Notes under the pieces: model-generated | Database searches by the model: none | What the model was told of the DNA's origin: nothing | Seen by the model: the letters and a program-made list of their open reading frames with translations, nothing else | Position numbers and translations under genes: made by a program | Origin: M3007 sp046155725 | Lineage (GTDB): Bacteria > Bacteroidota > Bacteroidia > Chitinophagales > Saprospiraceae | Length of the DNA stretch: 8,974 nt | Direction of reading: 5' to 3' | NCBI GenBank assembly: GCA_046155725.1 | Contig: JBJXFT010000436.1 | Location: 1 to 8,974, forward strand | In this document: positions 1-5,838 of the stretch, in pieces | Layout of the letters: each line of letters opens with the position of its first letter | Position numbering within the stretch: the stretch's first letter is position 1

Positions 1-175
1 TGACCATTGACCGTTGACTTTTGACCGTTGACCGTTGACCGTTGACCATTTATTGGCACCTGATAATTGTCATCTTCACTCAACGGTCAAAAGTCAACGG
101 TCAACGGTCAATGGTCAACGGTCAAAAGTCAACGGTCAACGGTCAAAAGTCAACGGTCAATGGTCAAAAGTCAAG
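1..175. repeat. 7-nt GTCAACG-type repeat array in two inverted halves
   Basis: Positions 1-50 are built of TTGACCG/TTGACCA/TTGACTT units. Positions 82-175 are the complementary GGTCAAC/GGTCAAT/GTCAAAA units, and the two halves are separated by about 30 bp of unique sequence. Bases 1-39 are a perfect reverse complement of 128-166. The array touches the left window edge and may extend beyond it. All frames through it give only repetitive N-G-Q/S-T-V peptides. The right half runs directly into the glucosaminidase gene and holds the only ATG in that frame upstream of its membrane segment. The role is unknown; a long hairpin in RNA or a cruciform is possible. Confidence 0.9.
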
Positions 176-1077
176 AGCCACCGAGCAGCTGCCTCCAAGC
201 CTTCGGACGGGGGAGTTTGATTGCGCTCTTTGTGCTGGTGCTCCCTTATTTGTTCGTAAAGCAGTACCGCGACGAGATTGAAGCCTGGCTTTCTGGGCTG
301 GGCGGGATGCCTGTTTTCCAACAACTTTCCGATGACTTCAAAACCGGAGCAGAACTCGCTGGCGCGACTTTTGCTGCCGAACTGCGCGAGTTTTATACCG
401 ATTCGACACATCGGGCCGATGCCGAAATGCTGCCCAAGCGCAAATCTGCCTACTGGCGACGCGAGCGCGTGGAAGCCCAACTCCGGGAGAAGCTCGGGCG
501 CAGGTATCAAGCCGATATGGGCCGATACCTCGACTATGTGGAGCGTTACCGCGATTTTGCAGAACTCGAAATGCGGCGCAGCAAAATACCCGCTTCCATC
601 ACGCTGGCGCAGGGGATTTTGGAGACCAATGCCGGGAAAAGCCGGCTGGCCACGCAGGGCAACAACCACTTCGGAATCAAGTGCCGCGCCCGACCGGGCT
701 TCCGACGCGACGGGGTGATTGACGACCGAGATTTCAACCCGCACTCGCTCGCCGTAGATTGTATGCAGATGCACGACGACTACGCTTGGGATCGCTTTGA
801 AGTCTATCCATCGGCCCGCGAGAGTTTCCGCCGCCACTCCCTTTTGCTCCAAGACCGCCGCTATGGCTGGATGCTCCGCGAATATGAGGTGGGCGGCATT
901 TACCCAATCAAAAAGACAATCTTTGGGCACGACCGCGTGCCGTACTACGCCGCTTGGTGCGTAGGCCTCAAGCAATCGGGCTATGCCACGGCAAGGCTCT
1001 ATGCCGAAAAACTGACGCTCATCATCGAGACCTACCAACTCTGGAAAATTGACTACGAAACAGTTAGTGAACGATGA
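160..1077 (+). CDS. Membrane-anchored glucosaminidase-domain (GH73-like) peptidoglycan hydrolase
   Basis: Family knowledge: GH73 glucosaminidases cleave the N-acetylglucosaminyl bond of peptidoglycan during wall remodelling. Counting from the ATG at 160 (305 residues), a single membrane segment lies at about residues 18-33 (SLIALFVLVLPYLFV), so the enzyme part should face the periplasm. A polar helical linker follows. The glucosaminidase core covers about residues 140-300, with ITLAQGILETNAGKSRLA carrying the expected catalytic Glu at 155, NNHFGIK at 168-174, and a conserved YPSARESFRRHS stretch. The start is uncertain. The frame is open back to a TTG at 67, but everything before about 175 is 7-nt repeat. 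ATG 160 itself sits in the repeat, and TTG at 217 just before the membrane segment is another option. The stop TGA (1075-1077) lies in the first unit of the next repeat. The gene is followed after about 106 bp by another anchored protein that may be a degenerate relative. Confidence 0.88.
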   Translation: MVKSQEPPSSCLQAFGRGSLIALFVLVLPYLFVKQYRDEIEAWLSGLGGMPVFQQLSDDFKTGAELAGATFAAELREFYTDSTHRADAEMLPKRKSAYWRRERVEAQLREKLGRRYQADMGRYLDYVERYRDFAELEMRRSKIPASITLAQGILETNAGKSRLATQGNNHFGIKCRARPGFRRDGVIDDRDFNPHSLAVDCMQMHDDYAWDRFEVYPSARESFRRHSLLLQDRRYGWMLREYEVGGIYPIKKTIFGHDRVPYYAAWCVGLKQSGYATARLYAEKLTLIIETYQLWKIDYETVSER

Positions 1078-1141
1078 ACTATGAACGAGGAACTATGAAC
1101 ACCCAGCGCGGCAAACGTTCATAGTTCCTCGTTCATAGTTC
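1076..1141. repeat. 25-bp perfect hairpin made of GAACTATGAACGA repeats
   Basis: Bases 1076-1100 and 1117-1141 are perfect reverse complements, separated by a 16-nt loop (1101-1116). Each arm is itself built of GAACTATGAAC(GAG) units, and pairing continues outward with a mismatch (TGAACGA on the left, TCGTTCA on the right). The stop codon of the glucosaminidase gene lies in the left edge. A related copy (GTTCATAGTTTATAGTTC) sits at about 7345-7371. It could act as a transcription terminator after the upstream gene, but there is no clear U-tract directly behind the stem. Confidence 0.85.
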
Positions 1142-1183
1142 CTCGTTCATAATTCTCCCTTCACTTTTTTAACTTTTTTCAAC

Positions 1184-2008
1184 ATGAAAAATTTCTTCGA
1201 ATTCTTCGGTTTCCTGTCCATGGCTTGCGTTTCTGCCGCCCTGATTTTCATCTTCATCGGCAAAAAAGACGGCCTGAAAGGCGAATCCGCCAAAGGCGGC
1301 TTCCTCACCGAAATGGGCAGCGATGCCGACGTGGCCGATGCCCCGCGCTCCATCTCCGACCGCCCCATGCGCTCCAGTTCGGCAGGCAGCGCCAAGCGCG
1401 ACAAAGCCGCTCGCCCCAGCGAAGCCAATGCGCCCGAGCTATCTGCCGACGAGCGGCTAAAATCCTTGTACAACGACGGCCATTTCGTGGCTGCCACCGC
1501 CAAAAAATGGAAAGGCTTGGTGCGCGACGCTGCCGACGAGTACAATGTGAAACCACAAGTGTTGCTCGCCCACGTGCTGGTGCAGTCTTACCTCGGCGAC
1601 TACTCGCGCAACCAATTGTACAACGATGCGGCACGCCACGCAGGCGAGCGCGTGAAGCCCACATCCGCCGCCATCAAAGGCTACCGCTATGGCTGGACGA
1701 TGCAAAAACTCCTCAGCGAATACGACCTGCTGCGCTATTTCCCGGAAGAAGCCCCCACCGCAGCCGCCGCCGTTTCGGCCCCCGCTTCGCGCAGGGCTGT
1801 GGAAAAAACGACCGTGGCAAAAGGTGCTGCCAAAACCGCTGCGCCCACCGCAAAAAACAACCCCGTGGAAGAGGGTTTCAAAAGCATGGTGGCCAAGGAA
1901 TACGGTTTTGCTTCGTGGGCGGGCCTGCAAAAATTGGGCGACCCCGACACCAAATCAGATGCTGCCCGCCGCGTGAAATCGCTGATGATGGCATCGCGGG
2001 TGCGCTGA
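1184..2008 (+). CDS. Membrane-anchored protein with a lysozyme-like but apparently inactive domain
   Basis: This protein of 274 residues was not recognised by name. A membrane anchor covers residues 5-26 (FEFFGFLSMACVSAALIFIFIG). A low-complexity, charged Ala/Ser/Pro linker runs to about 85, a helical domain spans about 88-190, and a second Ala/Lys/Pro-rich linker about 191-228. A short helical tail (EYGFASWAGLQKLG, then AARRVKSLMMASRVR) closes it. The segment NVKPQVLLAHVLVQSYLGDYSR (121-142) lines up by eye with the catalytic helix of the glucosaminidase just upstream (KIPASITLAQGILETNAGKSR). Gln134 falls where the catalytic Glu should be. My inference is a wall-binding or scaffold pseudo-enzyme related to the neighbouring hydrolase; this rests on a short match and could be chance. 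The ATG at 1184 is clear, because the anchor begins at once. The two genes share a strand, but a hairpin lies between them. Confidence 0.8.
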   Translation: MKNFFEFFGFLSMACVSAALIFIFIGKKDGLKGESAKGGFLTEMGSDADVADAPRSISDRPMRSSSAGSAKRDKAARPSEANAPELSADERLKSLYNDGHFVAATAKKWKGLVRDAADEYNVKPQVLLAHVLVQSYLGDYSRNQLYNDAARHAGERVKPTSAAIKGYRYGWTMQKLLSEYDLLRYFPEEAPTAAAAVSAPASRRAVEKTTVAKGAAKTAAPTAKNNPVEEGFKSMVAKEYGFASWAGLQKLGDPDTKSDAARRVKSLMMASRVR

Positions 2009-2063
2009 AAACACCACCACCGTACCCGATTTGAAAACACTAAGCAATCAGCAATGAGAGGGG

Positions 2064-2207
2064 TTTGAAAACACTAAAGGACTAAGGGACACTAAGGATA
2101 AGAGGGGTTTTTTGAAGTGTAAATCTTAGCTTCGGATAGGCTCTAAGGCTAAGCATATCAAAACCCCTCTCGGTCTTAGTGTCCCTTAGTCCCTTAGTGT
2201 TTTCAAA
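2064..2207. repeat. 48-bp-arm stem-loop of ACACTAAGG repeats between convergent genes
   Basis: Bases 2064-2111 and 2160-2207 are reverse complements over 48 positions with about five mismatches. The arms consist of ACACTAAGG/ACTAAGGG units bounded by TTTGAAAAC and GAGGGGTTTT. The loop (2112-2159) contains a smaller CTTAGC/GCTAAG pair. An extra partial copy (TTTGAAAACACTAA and GAGAGGGGTTT) precedes it at about 2031-2063. The element lies between the ends of two convergent genes, so a bidirectional terminator role is plausible, though the arms are far longer than a usual terminator. Confidence 0.85.
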
Positions 2208-2276
2208 TTCCTTTGGGCGTTTATGCGGCTTAGTGTTTTAAAATTCGCTTGGGCGTTTATGCGGCTTTGTCCGTAA
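2205..2276. repeat. 36-bp tandem duplication covering the 3' end of the flippase gene
   Basis: Copy A begins at 2205 and copy B at 2241, with a period of 36 bp. Both hold AAATTC, then TTGGGCGTTTATGCGGCTT, with about two differences over the first 27-28 positions. Copy B contains the stop and last codons of the flippase (Lys-Ala-Ala-stop, minus strand). Copy A is therefore a duplicate of the gene's tail lying downstream of it, fused to the ACACTAAGG repeat. This suggests duplication by slippage next to the repeat. Confidence 0.75.
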
Positions 2277-3717
2277 AATTTTGGAGCAATGCTTGCGCCT
2301 CTTTGCGCAAGTGCCCGCGCCCGTACAGCCACAGCAGCCCTGCTCCGAAAACCGTCGATTTCAAAACTGTGGCGACCCAAAAACCGCCCGGCGCAAACCC
2401 TGCCAGCCAAGTCAGTGCGACTATCGGCAGCAGCCAAACTGCCACCCTTGCGCCAAAGCGCAGCACAGGCGAAAAGCCCACACCACAACGCCTGGCCAGC
2501 CACCAGAGCAGGCCGATTTCTATGACGAATTTAGCTGCCGTGCGCGACCACGCCGCCGACTCTATCGTGGAGTTTAGAGACAAAAAAAGCAAGAGGCTGC
2601 CGCACAAAACGCTGCTGAAAACCAGCATCCACACGAGCCAAAGTTGTGGCCTGCCCAAGCCTTTCACCAATTGTGGGAATGGCGCACAGAGCGTGCGGAC
2701 GAGGCCGGCCAAGCCCAGCGCGACAAAAAGCGGTGCGGCGGGAAGCCAGTTTTCCCCAAAGAAAAGCAGCACGATTTCCTTGGAAAACAGCGCCATGGCG
2801 AGGTAGATTGGGAACAGCAGCAGGATGACTTCGCGGGCGGAGCGCTCGAAAAACGATTGCAATTGCAGGCGGTCGTGCCGCACTTTGGCGAACACGGGGA
2901 ACGCGACGCGGGTGACGACGTAGCCCAAGCGGGCGGTGGGCAACATCAGGAACGTGAAGGCCAAATTGTAGTAGCCCAAGGCCGCCACGCCAAGCCATTT
3001 GGCGACGATGAGTTTGTCCAGATAGTTGGAAAAAAAATCCGCCCAGCGCGAGGAGAGTTCAAAGAAACCAAAGCGGAGCATCGGCGCGATTTCTCGAAGG
3101 CTGCTGGTTTTGAACAGGTTGATGGCGATAATCTGGCTGCCCGCCCACACGCAGCCAAAAGTGCCGACCATGTTGCGCAGCAGAAAACCCACCGCCATAG
3201 CCCACGCGCCCCAGCCCTGCCACGCCAACCAAACGGTGCCGACAAACGAAACTGCCCAGGACACAACCTCGATTTTGGCAGATTGGTCAAACCGCATTTC
3301 GCGCGACATCAGCCCCGAATATTGCGCCCCAAATGGCGTGACGAGCAACGATGCGCCCATCAGCAACAGCAGCCCCGGCAAATCCGAGCGGCCAAACCAG
3401 CCAGCCAAAGTTGGTCCGGCCAGCCAAAGCACAATAAAGATGAATGCCCCCAGCCCCCAATTCACCCAAGCCAGCGCAGCCAATTGGCGCGGGTGGATGC
3501 GCTCGGCTTGCACCACGGCTTGGCTCAGCCCGGCCTCGGCCACGGGGGTGAGAAAACTGATGAACGTGGCCGCCAGTGCGTAATCGCCCGCCGCTTCGGG
3601 GCGGGCCATGCGGGCGAACACGGCCATCTGCGCGAATTGGAAAAGTGCGGCCCCCAGCGACCCTGCGAGCGACCAACGGATGCCTAGGCGGTAGGTGCTG
3701 TGGAGATTATTTGCCAT
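2257..3717 (-). CDS. MOP-superfamily polysaccharide/oligosaccharide flippase (Wzx/WzxC-like)
   Basis: The product is a 486-residue, very hydrophobic protein with about 12-14 membrane segments, the usual size for the family. Known members flip undecaprenyl-linked sugar repeat units, or teichuronic or exopolysaccharide precursors, across the inner membrane. Typical family features are the N-terminal segment RLGIRWSLAGSLGAALFQFAQMAVFARMARPEAAGDYALAATF, whose ARMARPEAAGDYALA piece (about residues 35-49) matches the lipopolysaccharide-exporter pattern. Other such features are a central SRWADFFSNYLDKLIVAKWLG (from about 224) followed by LGYYNLAF, and ARLGYVVTRVAFPVFAKV, where AFP-FAK is characteristic of the WzxC/TuaB branch. 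The start ATG (3715-3717) is the first in the frame and fits the family's N-terminus. No glycosyltransferase or polymerase genes are next to it, so the sugar substrate cannot be told. It is divergent from the HNH unit (58 bp between start codons), so the two promoters must share a short space. Confidence 0.9.
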   Translation of the reverse strand: MANNLHSTYRLGIRWSLAGSLGAALFQFAQMAVFARMARPEAAGDYALAATFISFLTPVAEAGLSQAVVQAERIHPRQLAALAWVNWGLGAFIFIVLWLAGPTLAGWFGRSDLPGLLLLMGASLLVTPFGAQYSGLMSREMRFDQSAKIEVVSWAVSFVGTVWLAWQGWGAWAMAVGFLLRNMVGTFGCVWAGSQIIAINLFKTSSLREIAPMLRFGFFELSSRWADFFSNYLDKLIVAKWLGVAALGYYNLAFTFLMLPTARLGYVVTRVAFPVFAKVRHDRLQLQSFFERSAREVILLLFPIYLAMALFSKEIVLLFFGENWLPAAPLFVALGLAGLVRTLCAPFPQLVKGLGRPQLWLVWMLVFSSVLCGSLLLFLSLNSTIESAAWSRTAAKFVIEIGLLWWLARRCGVGFSPVLRFGARVAVWLLPIVALTWLAGFAPGGFWVATVLKSTVFGAGLLWLYGRGHLRKEAQALLQNFTDKAA

Positions 3718-3775
3718 AGAGATTCGCTGGCGGTTCGGAAAAAACGATTTTCTTTGTGTCGAAATTCATACGAAC

Positions 3776-4018
3776 ATGGTCGCACTCGAATATTATCAAG
3801 ATGCTGTTGAACTTATGGCAACTGGCCCCAAGCCAGAGCAAATCGTATCTTTCAAGCCTTCTGAAAAGCTTCAAGAGCGCGTTCGAGCATTGGTTTACAA
3901 GGAAAAAGAAGGTTTTCTTACCCTTGAAGAAAAGATAGAGCTTGACCAAATCCTTTTCTTTGACCACATCATGCGGCTTATCAAGGCTCGCGCTCGGCAT
4001 TATCTTTCCCCGCAATGA
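3776..4018 (+). CDS. Small helical partner protein of an HNH endonuclease
   Basis: The protein has 80 residues and no named family that I can vouch for. It has a core of EQIVSFKPSEKLQERVRALV (21-40), then a Glu/Leu-rich hinge KEGFLTLEEKIELDQIL (44-60) and a basic helix HIMRLIKARARHYL (64-77). From general knowledge, small proteins with this layout (a 'PSEKLQERV...G.LT.EE..ELD....DHIMRLIKARA' pattern) are often encoded immediately before HNH proteins like the next one. I cannot check how widely. The stop overlaps the next start by 4 bp (ATGA, 4015-4018), so translation is probably coupled. An upstream in-frame extension to 3695 exists, but the ATG at 3776 fits the protein better. The pair resembles a toxin-antitoxin or regulator-nuclease arrangement; that is inference. 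Confidence 0.82.
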   Translation: MVALEYYQDAVELMATGPKPEQIVSFKPSEKLQERVRALVYKEKEGFLTLEEKIELDQILFFDHIMRLIKARARHYLSPQ

Positions 4019-4419
4019 GGCTGCACATTTCCGCATCACTTCGCCGCGAAATCGTAGAACGCGCTGGACACCGGTGCGAATACTGCCGCGTCCACGAAGA
4101 TGATTTTTACCTGTCTGGAGAGATTGACCATATTCGCTCTCTCAGGCACGGTGGCTCAAGCGACGCTGAAAACTTGGCCTACTCCTGTGTCCATTGCAAC
4201 CGCAACAAGGGCTACAATGAAGCCATTATTCTCAAAGGCAAGCCCGTGCGACTTTTTAACCCTCGCACCGATATTTGGAACGAATATTTTGAACTGTCTG
4301 GAATAGTGATTTTGTCGAAGACGGAGATTGCCGAGGCGACCATCCAAGTGCTAAAGATAAACAGCGAAGAGCGGCTGCGCGAACGTGCCGTTTTTGCTTT
4401 GGAAGGCACTTATCCTTAA
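4015..4419 (+). CDS. HNH endonuclease
   Basis: This 134-residue protein carries a compact HNH nuclease fold. CEYC (Cys21, Cys24) and CVHC (Cys58, Cys61) form the expected zinc site. EIDHIRSLRHGGSSDAENLA gives Asp38-His39 (the first catalytic His), the GG turn and Asn53, and CNRNKG follows. The last motif position is Asn62 rather than His, an H-N-N variant common in this group. After the nuclease domain comes PVRLFNPRTDIWNEYFELSG (77-96), then a helical tail with IQVLKINSEERLRERAVF. That layout (LFNPR...W.EHF) is usual for this subfamily. Members cut DNA, often in defence, recombination or mobile-element contexts; the target here is unknown. It is coupled to the preceding gene by an ATGA overlap. 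Its 3' end is only 22 bp from the convergent acyl-CoA reductase. Confidence 0.92.
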   Translation: MRLHISASLRREIVERAGHRCEYCRVHEDDFYLSGEIDHIRSLRHGGSSDAENLAYSCVHCNRNKGYNEAIILKGKPVRLFNPRTDIWNEYFELSGIVILSKTEIAEATIQVLKINSEERLRERAVFALEGTYP

Positions 4420-4441
4420 AGCGAAATTCATTTTTGCCCAC

Positions 4442-5470
4442 CTATGCGGTCAAAAACCGCATCACATCCACCCCGTCCGGGTAGTCGAGCAAGGTAGGTT
4501 CTTGGCTTTTCCCGAAGGGCAAAACGGCGAAGCCGTTGACCTGCACATTTCCCACAACACATTGGATCTCCTCGCGCTTGTCGGCCAGCAGCGCGTCCAA
4601 TTCCTGCAAACTATCGTAGTATTCGAAGTGGACAGAGGCGATGCGGGCTTGCAGCGAGGAGTCTTCGCGCAGCAGCAGGCAGCCGTTGTTTTGGTGCGGC
4701 AGGCCGTTCATGATGTAGAGCGTGAAATTGTAGTCGAAGTTGTTTTTGTACTTGTCGTGGTGGATTATCTCGCGGTACTCGTGGAGGCTTTCGAGCAGGG
4801 TGTCGAATTGGTAGCCGTGCGGGACGTAGAGTTTGCTGACGTTGCGGCAGCCGAGGCCGAAGTAGGAAAAAATGTCTTGGCCGAGGGCATGGAATTCGAC
4901 GGGCGTTTCGAGCCCATTGAGCACGGCCACGGCGTTGCGGTTTCGGCGGATGATGTGGGGGTATTTGCCAAAATACTGCTCAAAATACCGCGCGGTGTTG
5001 TTGCTGCCCGTGGCGATGACTGCGTCAAAACCCCTGAGCCGCTCGTCTTCGCCCATGAAATGGGTGTACGCCCAAGACTCGTGCGCCCATTCGCCCATTT
5101 TTTTTACGAGCAAGGGGAGCAGCCGTTTGTCTTTGTCGCTGAGTTTGACCTTGGAGCGGTGGCCTGCTGTGAACACGCAGAGCCAGTCGTGAAAGCCCAC
5201 GAGCGGGATATTGCCCGCCATGATTAGGCCGATGGTGCGCTCCGAAAAATCAGGCTTTGAAATCGGGTATTGCGCCGCCCAGGCTTCGAGTTTGGCTTTT
5301 TCCAAAAACTCCGACGCGATGGCGTTCAGCGCTTTGCGCGTGTTTTCTTCGGTGAACCACTTGTTTTCCCAATAGGCTTGCTGGATGGCTTGGTCGAGGT
5401 CTTCGTCGCCGCCAGAGCGGAGGTAGTGGCCGAGTTCGGCGAGGAGTTCGAGGCGTTGGTGGAGCGTCAC
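4442..5470 (-). CDS. LuxC-type acyl-CoA reductase
   Basis: This 342-residue protein matches the acyl-CoA/acyl-protein reductase family (LuxC-like, aldehyde-dehydrogenase fold), which reduces fatty acyl-CoA to the aldehyde with NADPH. Visible landmarks are LIMAGNIPLVGFHDWL (82-97), part of the nucleotide-binding region, and KVKLSDKD (107-114). Next are VIATGSNNTARYFEQYF (151-167), RRNRNAVAVLNG (175-186), the catalytic-cysteine region FSYFGLGCRNVSKLYVP with Cys208, and NGFAVLPFGKSQEPTL (312-327). No luciferase or fatty-acid transferase genes are nearby, so bioluminescence is not suggested; stand-alone copies are common in Bacteroidota. The start is a GTG at 5470: no ATG occurs in frame upstream before a stop, and MTLHQRLELLAELGHYL looks like a complete N-terminus. 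A TACCTTCG box lies about 20 bp upstream. Confidence 0.9.
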   Translation of the reverse strand: MTLHQRLELLAELGHYLRSGGDEDLDQAIQQAYWENKWFTEENTRKALNAIASEFLEKAKLEAWAAQYPISKPDFSERTIGLIMAGNIPLVGFHDWLCVFTAGHRSKVKLSDKDKRLLPLLVKKMGEWAHESWAYTHFMGEDERLRGFDAVIATGSNNTARYFEQYFGKYPHIIRRNRNAVAVLNGLETPVEFHALGQDIFSYFGLGCRNVSKLYVPHGYQFDTLLESLHEYREIIHHDKYKNNFDYNFTLYIMNGLPHQNNGCLLLREDSSLQARIASVHFEYYDSLQELDALLADKREEIQCVVGNVQVNGFAVLPFGKSQEPTLLDYPDGVDVMRFLTA

Positions 5471-5491
5471 GGGCGTGGTGGTTTTGAGGGG

Positions 5492-5499
5492 CGAAGGTA
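5492..5499 (-). promoter_or_regulatory. Candidate -7 box (TACCTTCG) for the acyl-CoA reductase
   Basis: On the minus strand TACCTTCG matches the Bacteroidota primary-sigma -7 consensus (TAnnTTTG) with one change. It stands 21 bp before the GTG start at 5470, leaving a leader of roughly 15 nt. A clear -33 TTTG was not found at the right spacing. It supports the GTG as the true start region. Confidence 0.4.
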
Positions 5500-5515
5500 G
5501 GGCTTGAAGAAAGCG

Positions 5516-5788
5516 AACTTCCCGAAAGTTTTTACCGCCGAGCGTTTGCTACGCATAACATCTATCATCTTGAAACCCCTCGTTTCAACGAGGGGAATTC
5601 AGTCCGCCCCACCCAACACATCTATCTTCTTTGCAAAACATCACATCTGGCTGTGAGATGCTGATGTTTTGCAAAGAAGATAGATGTGATTTGTGCTTTG
5701 TCTTTGTCCCGCCGTTGAAACGGCGGGTTTCAAGATGATAGATGTTATGCGTGACCCGTACTCGGCGGGATGAAGCTTTCGGGAAGTT
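5516..5788. repeat. 273-bp nested palindrome able to fold as a cloverleaf
   Basis: The trunk is made of three stacked paired segments: 5516-5528 with 5776-5788 (13 bp), 5535-5542 with 5761-5768 (8 bp), and 5551-5578 with 5725-5752 (28 bp), all perfect. Inside are three branches. The left hairpin at 5576-5595 is CCCCTCGTT, two bases, AACGAGGGG. The central stem pairs 5617-5642 with 5663-5688 (26 bp perfect) and adds a 5-bp tip. The right hairpin at 5708-5727 is CCCGCCGTT, two bases, AACGGCGGG. ATCTATC/GATAGAT occurs in both trunk and central arms. No open frame of note lies inside, and no flanking target duplication was seen. It lies between two minus-strand genes, so it should be transcribed if the upstream gene reads through. 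Confidence 0.92.
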
Positions 5789-5831
5789 GGGCACGGAGAT
5801 TTTTGGAAACTTCCAAAGGCTTTCTGCCCAA
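5787..5831 (-). terminator. Hairpin just downstream of the ABC permease gene
   Basis: A perfect TTTGGAA/TTCCAAA hairpin with a 2-nt loop (5802-5817) is enclosed by a second TTGGGC/GCCCAA pair (5787-5792 with 5826-5831). It begins 8 bp after the permease stop codon on the minus strand, the right place for a terminator. It is followed by A-rich rather than strongly T-rich sequence. It abuts the outer arm of the cloverleaf palindrome. Confidence 0.45.
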
Positions 5832-5838
5832 TCTCGCT

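Noticed and set aside
1..175. CRISPR array
   Set aside because: The units are 7 nt with no unique spacers, and both orientations are present; no cas gene is in the window.
35..281. Small plus-strand frames coding for NGQ-S-TV tandem peptides
   Set aside because: They are translations of the 7-nt repeat array and carry no independent evidence of coding.
157..1038. Minus-strand open frame of 293 codons
   Set aside because: It is antisense to the glucosaminidase, whose catalytic motif is clear on the plus strand.
2644..3687. Long open frame on the plus strand (347 codons)
   Set aside because: It is antisense to the flippase, has Gln/Arg/His-rich shadow composition and no recognisable domain, whereas the minus-strand frame is a clear membrane transporter.
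4385..5227. Plus-strand open frame of 280 codons
   Set aside because: It is antisense to the acyl-CoA reductase, has valine/glutamate-rich shadow composition and overlaps the HNH 3' end.
5516..5788. Insertion sequence
   Set aside because: Terminal inverted repeats are present but there is no transposase frame and no visible target duplication, so it is recorded as a palindrome only.
5516..5788. tRNA or known riboswitch
   Set aside because: The cloverleaf is far larger than a tRNA and lacks the T-loop and acceptor features; no known riboswitch core was recognised.
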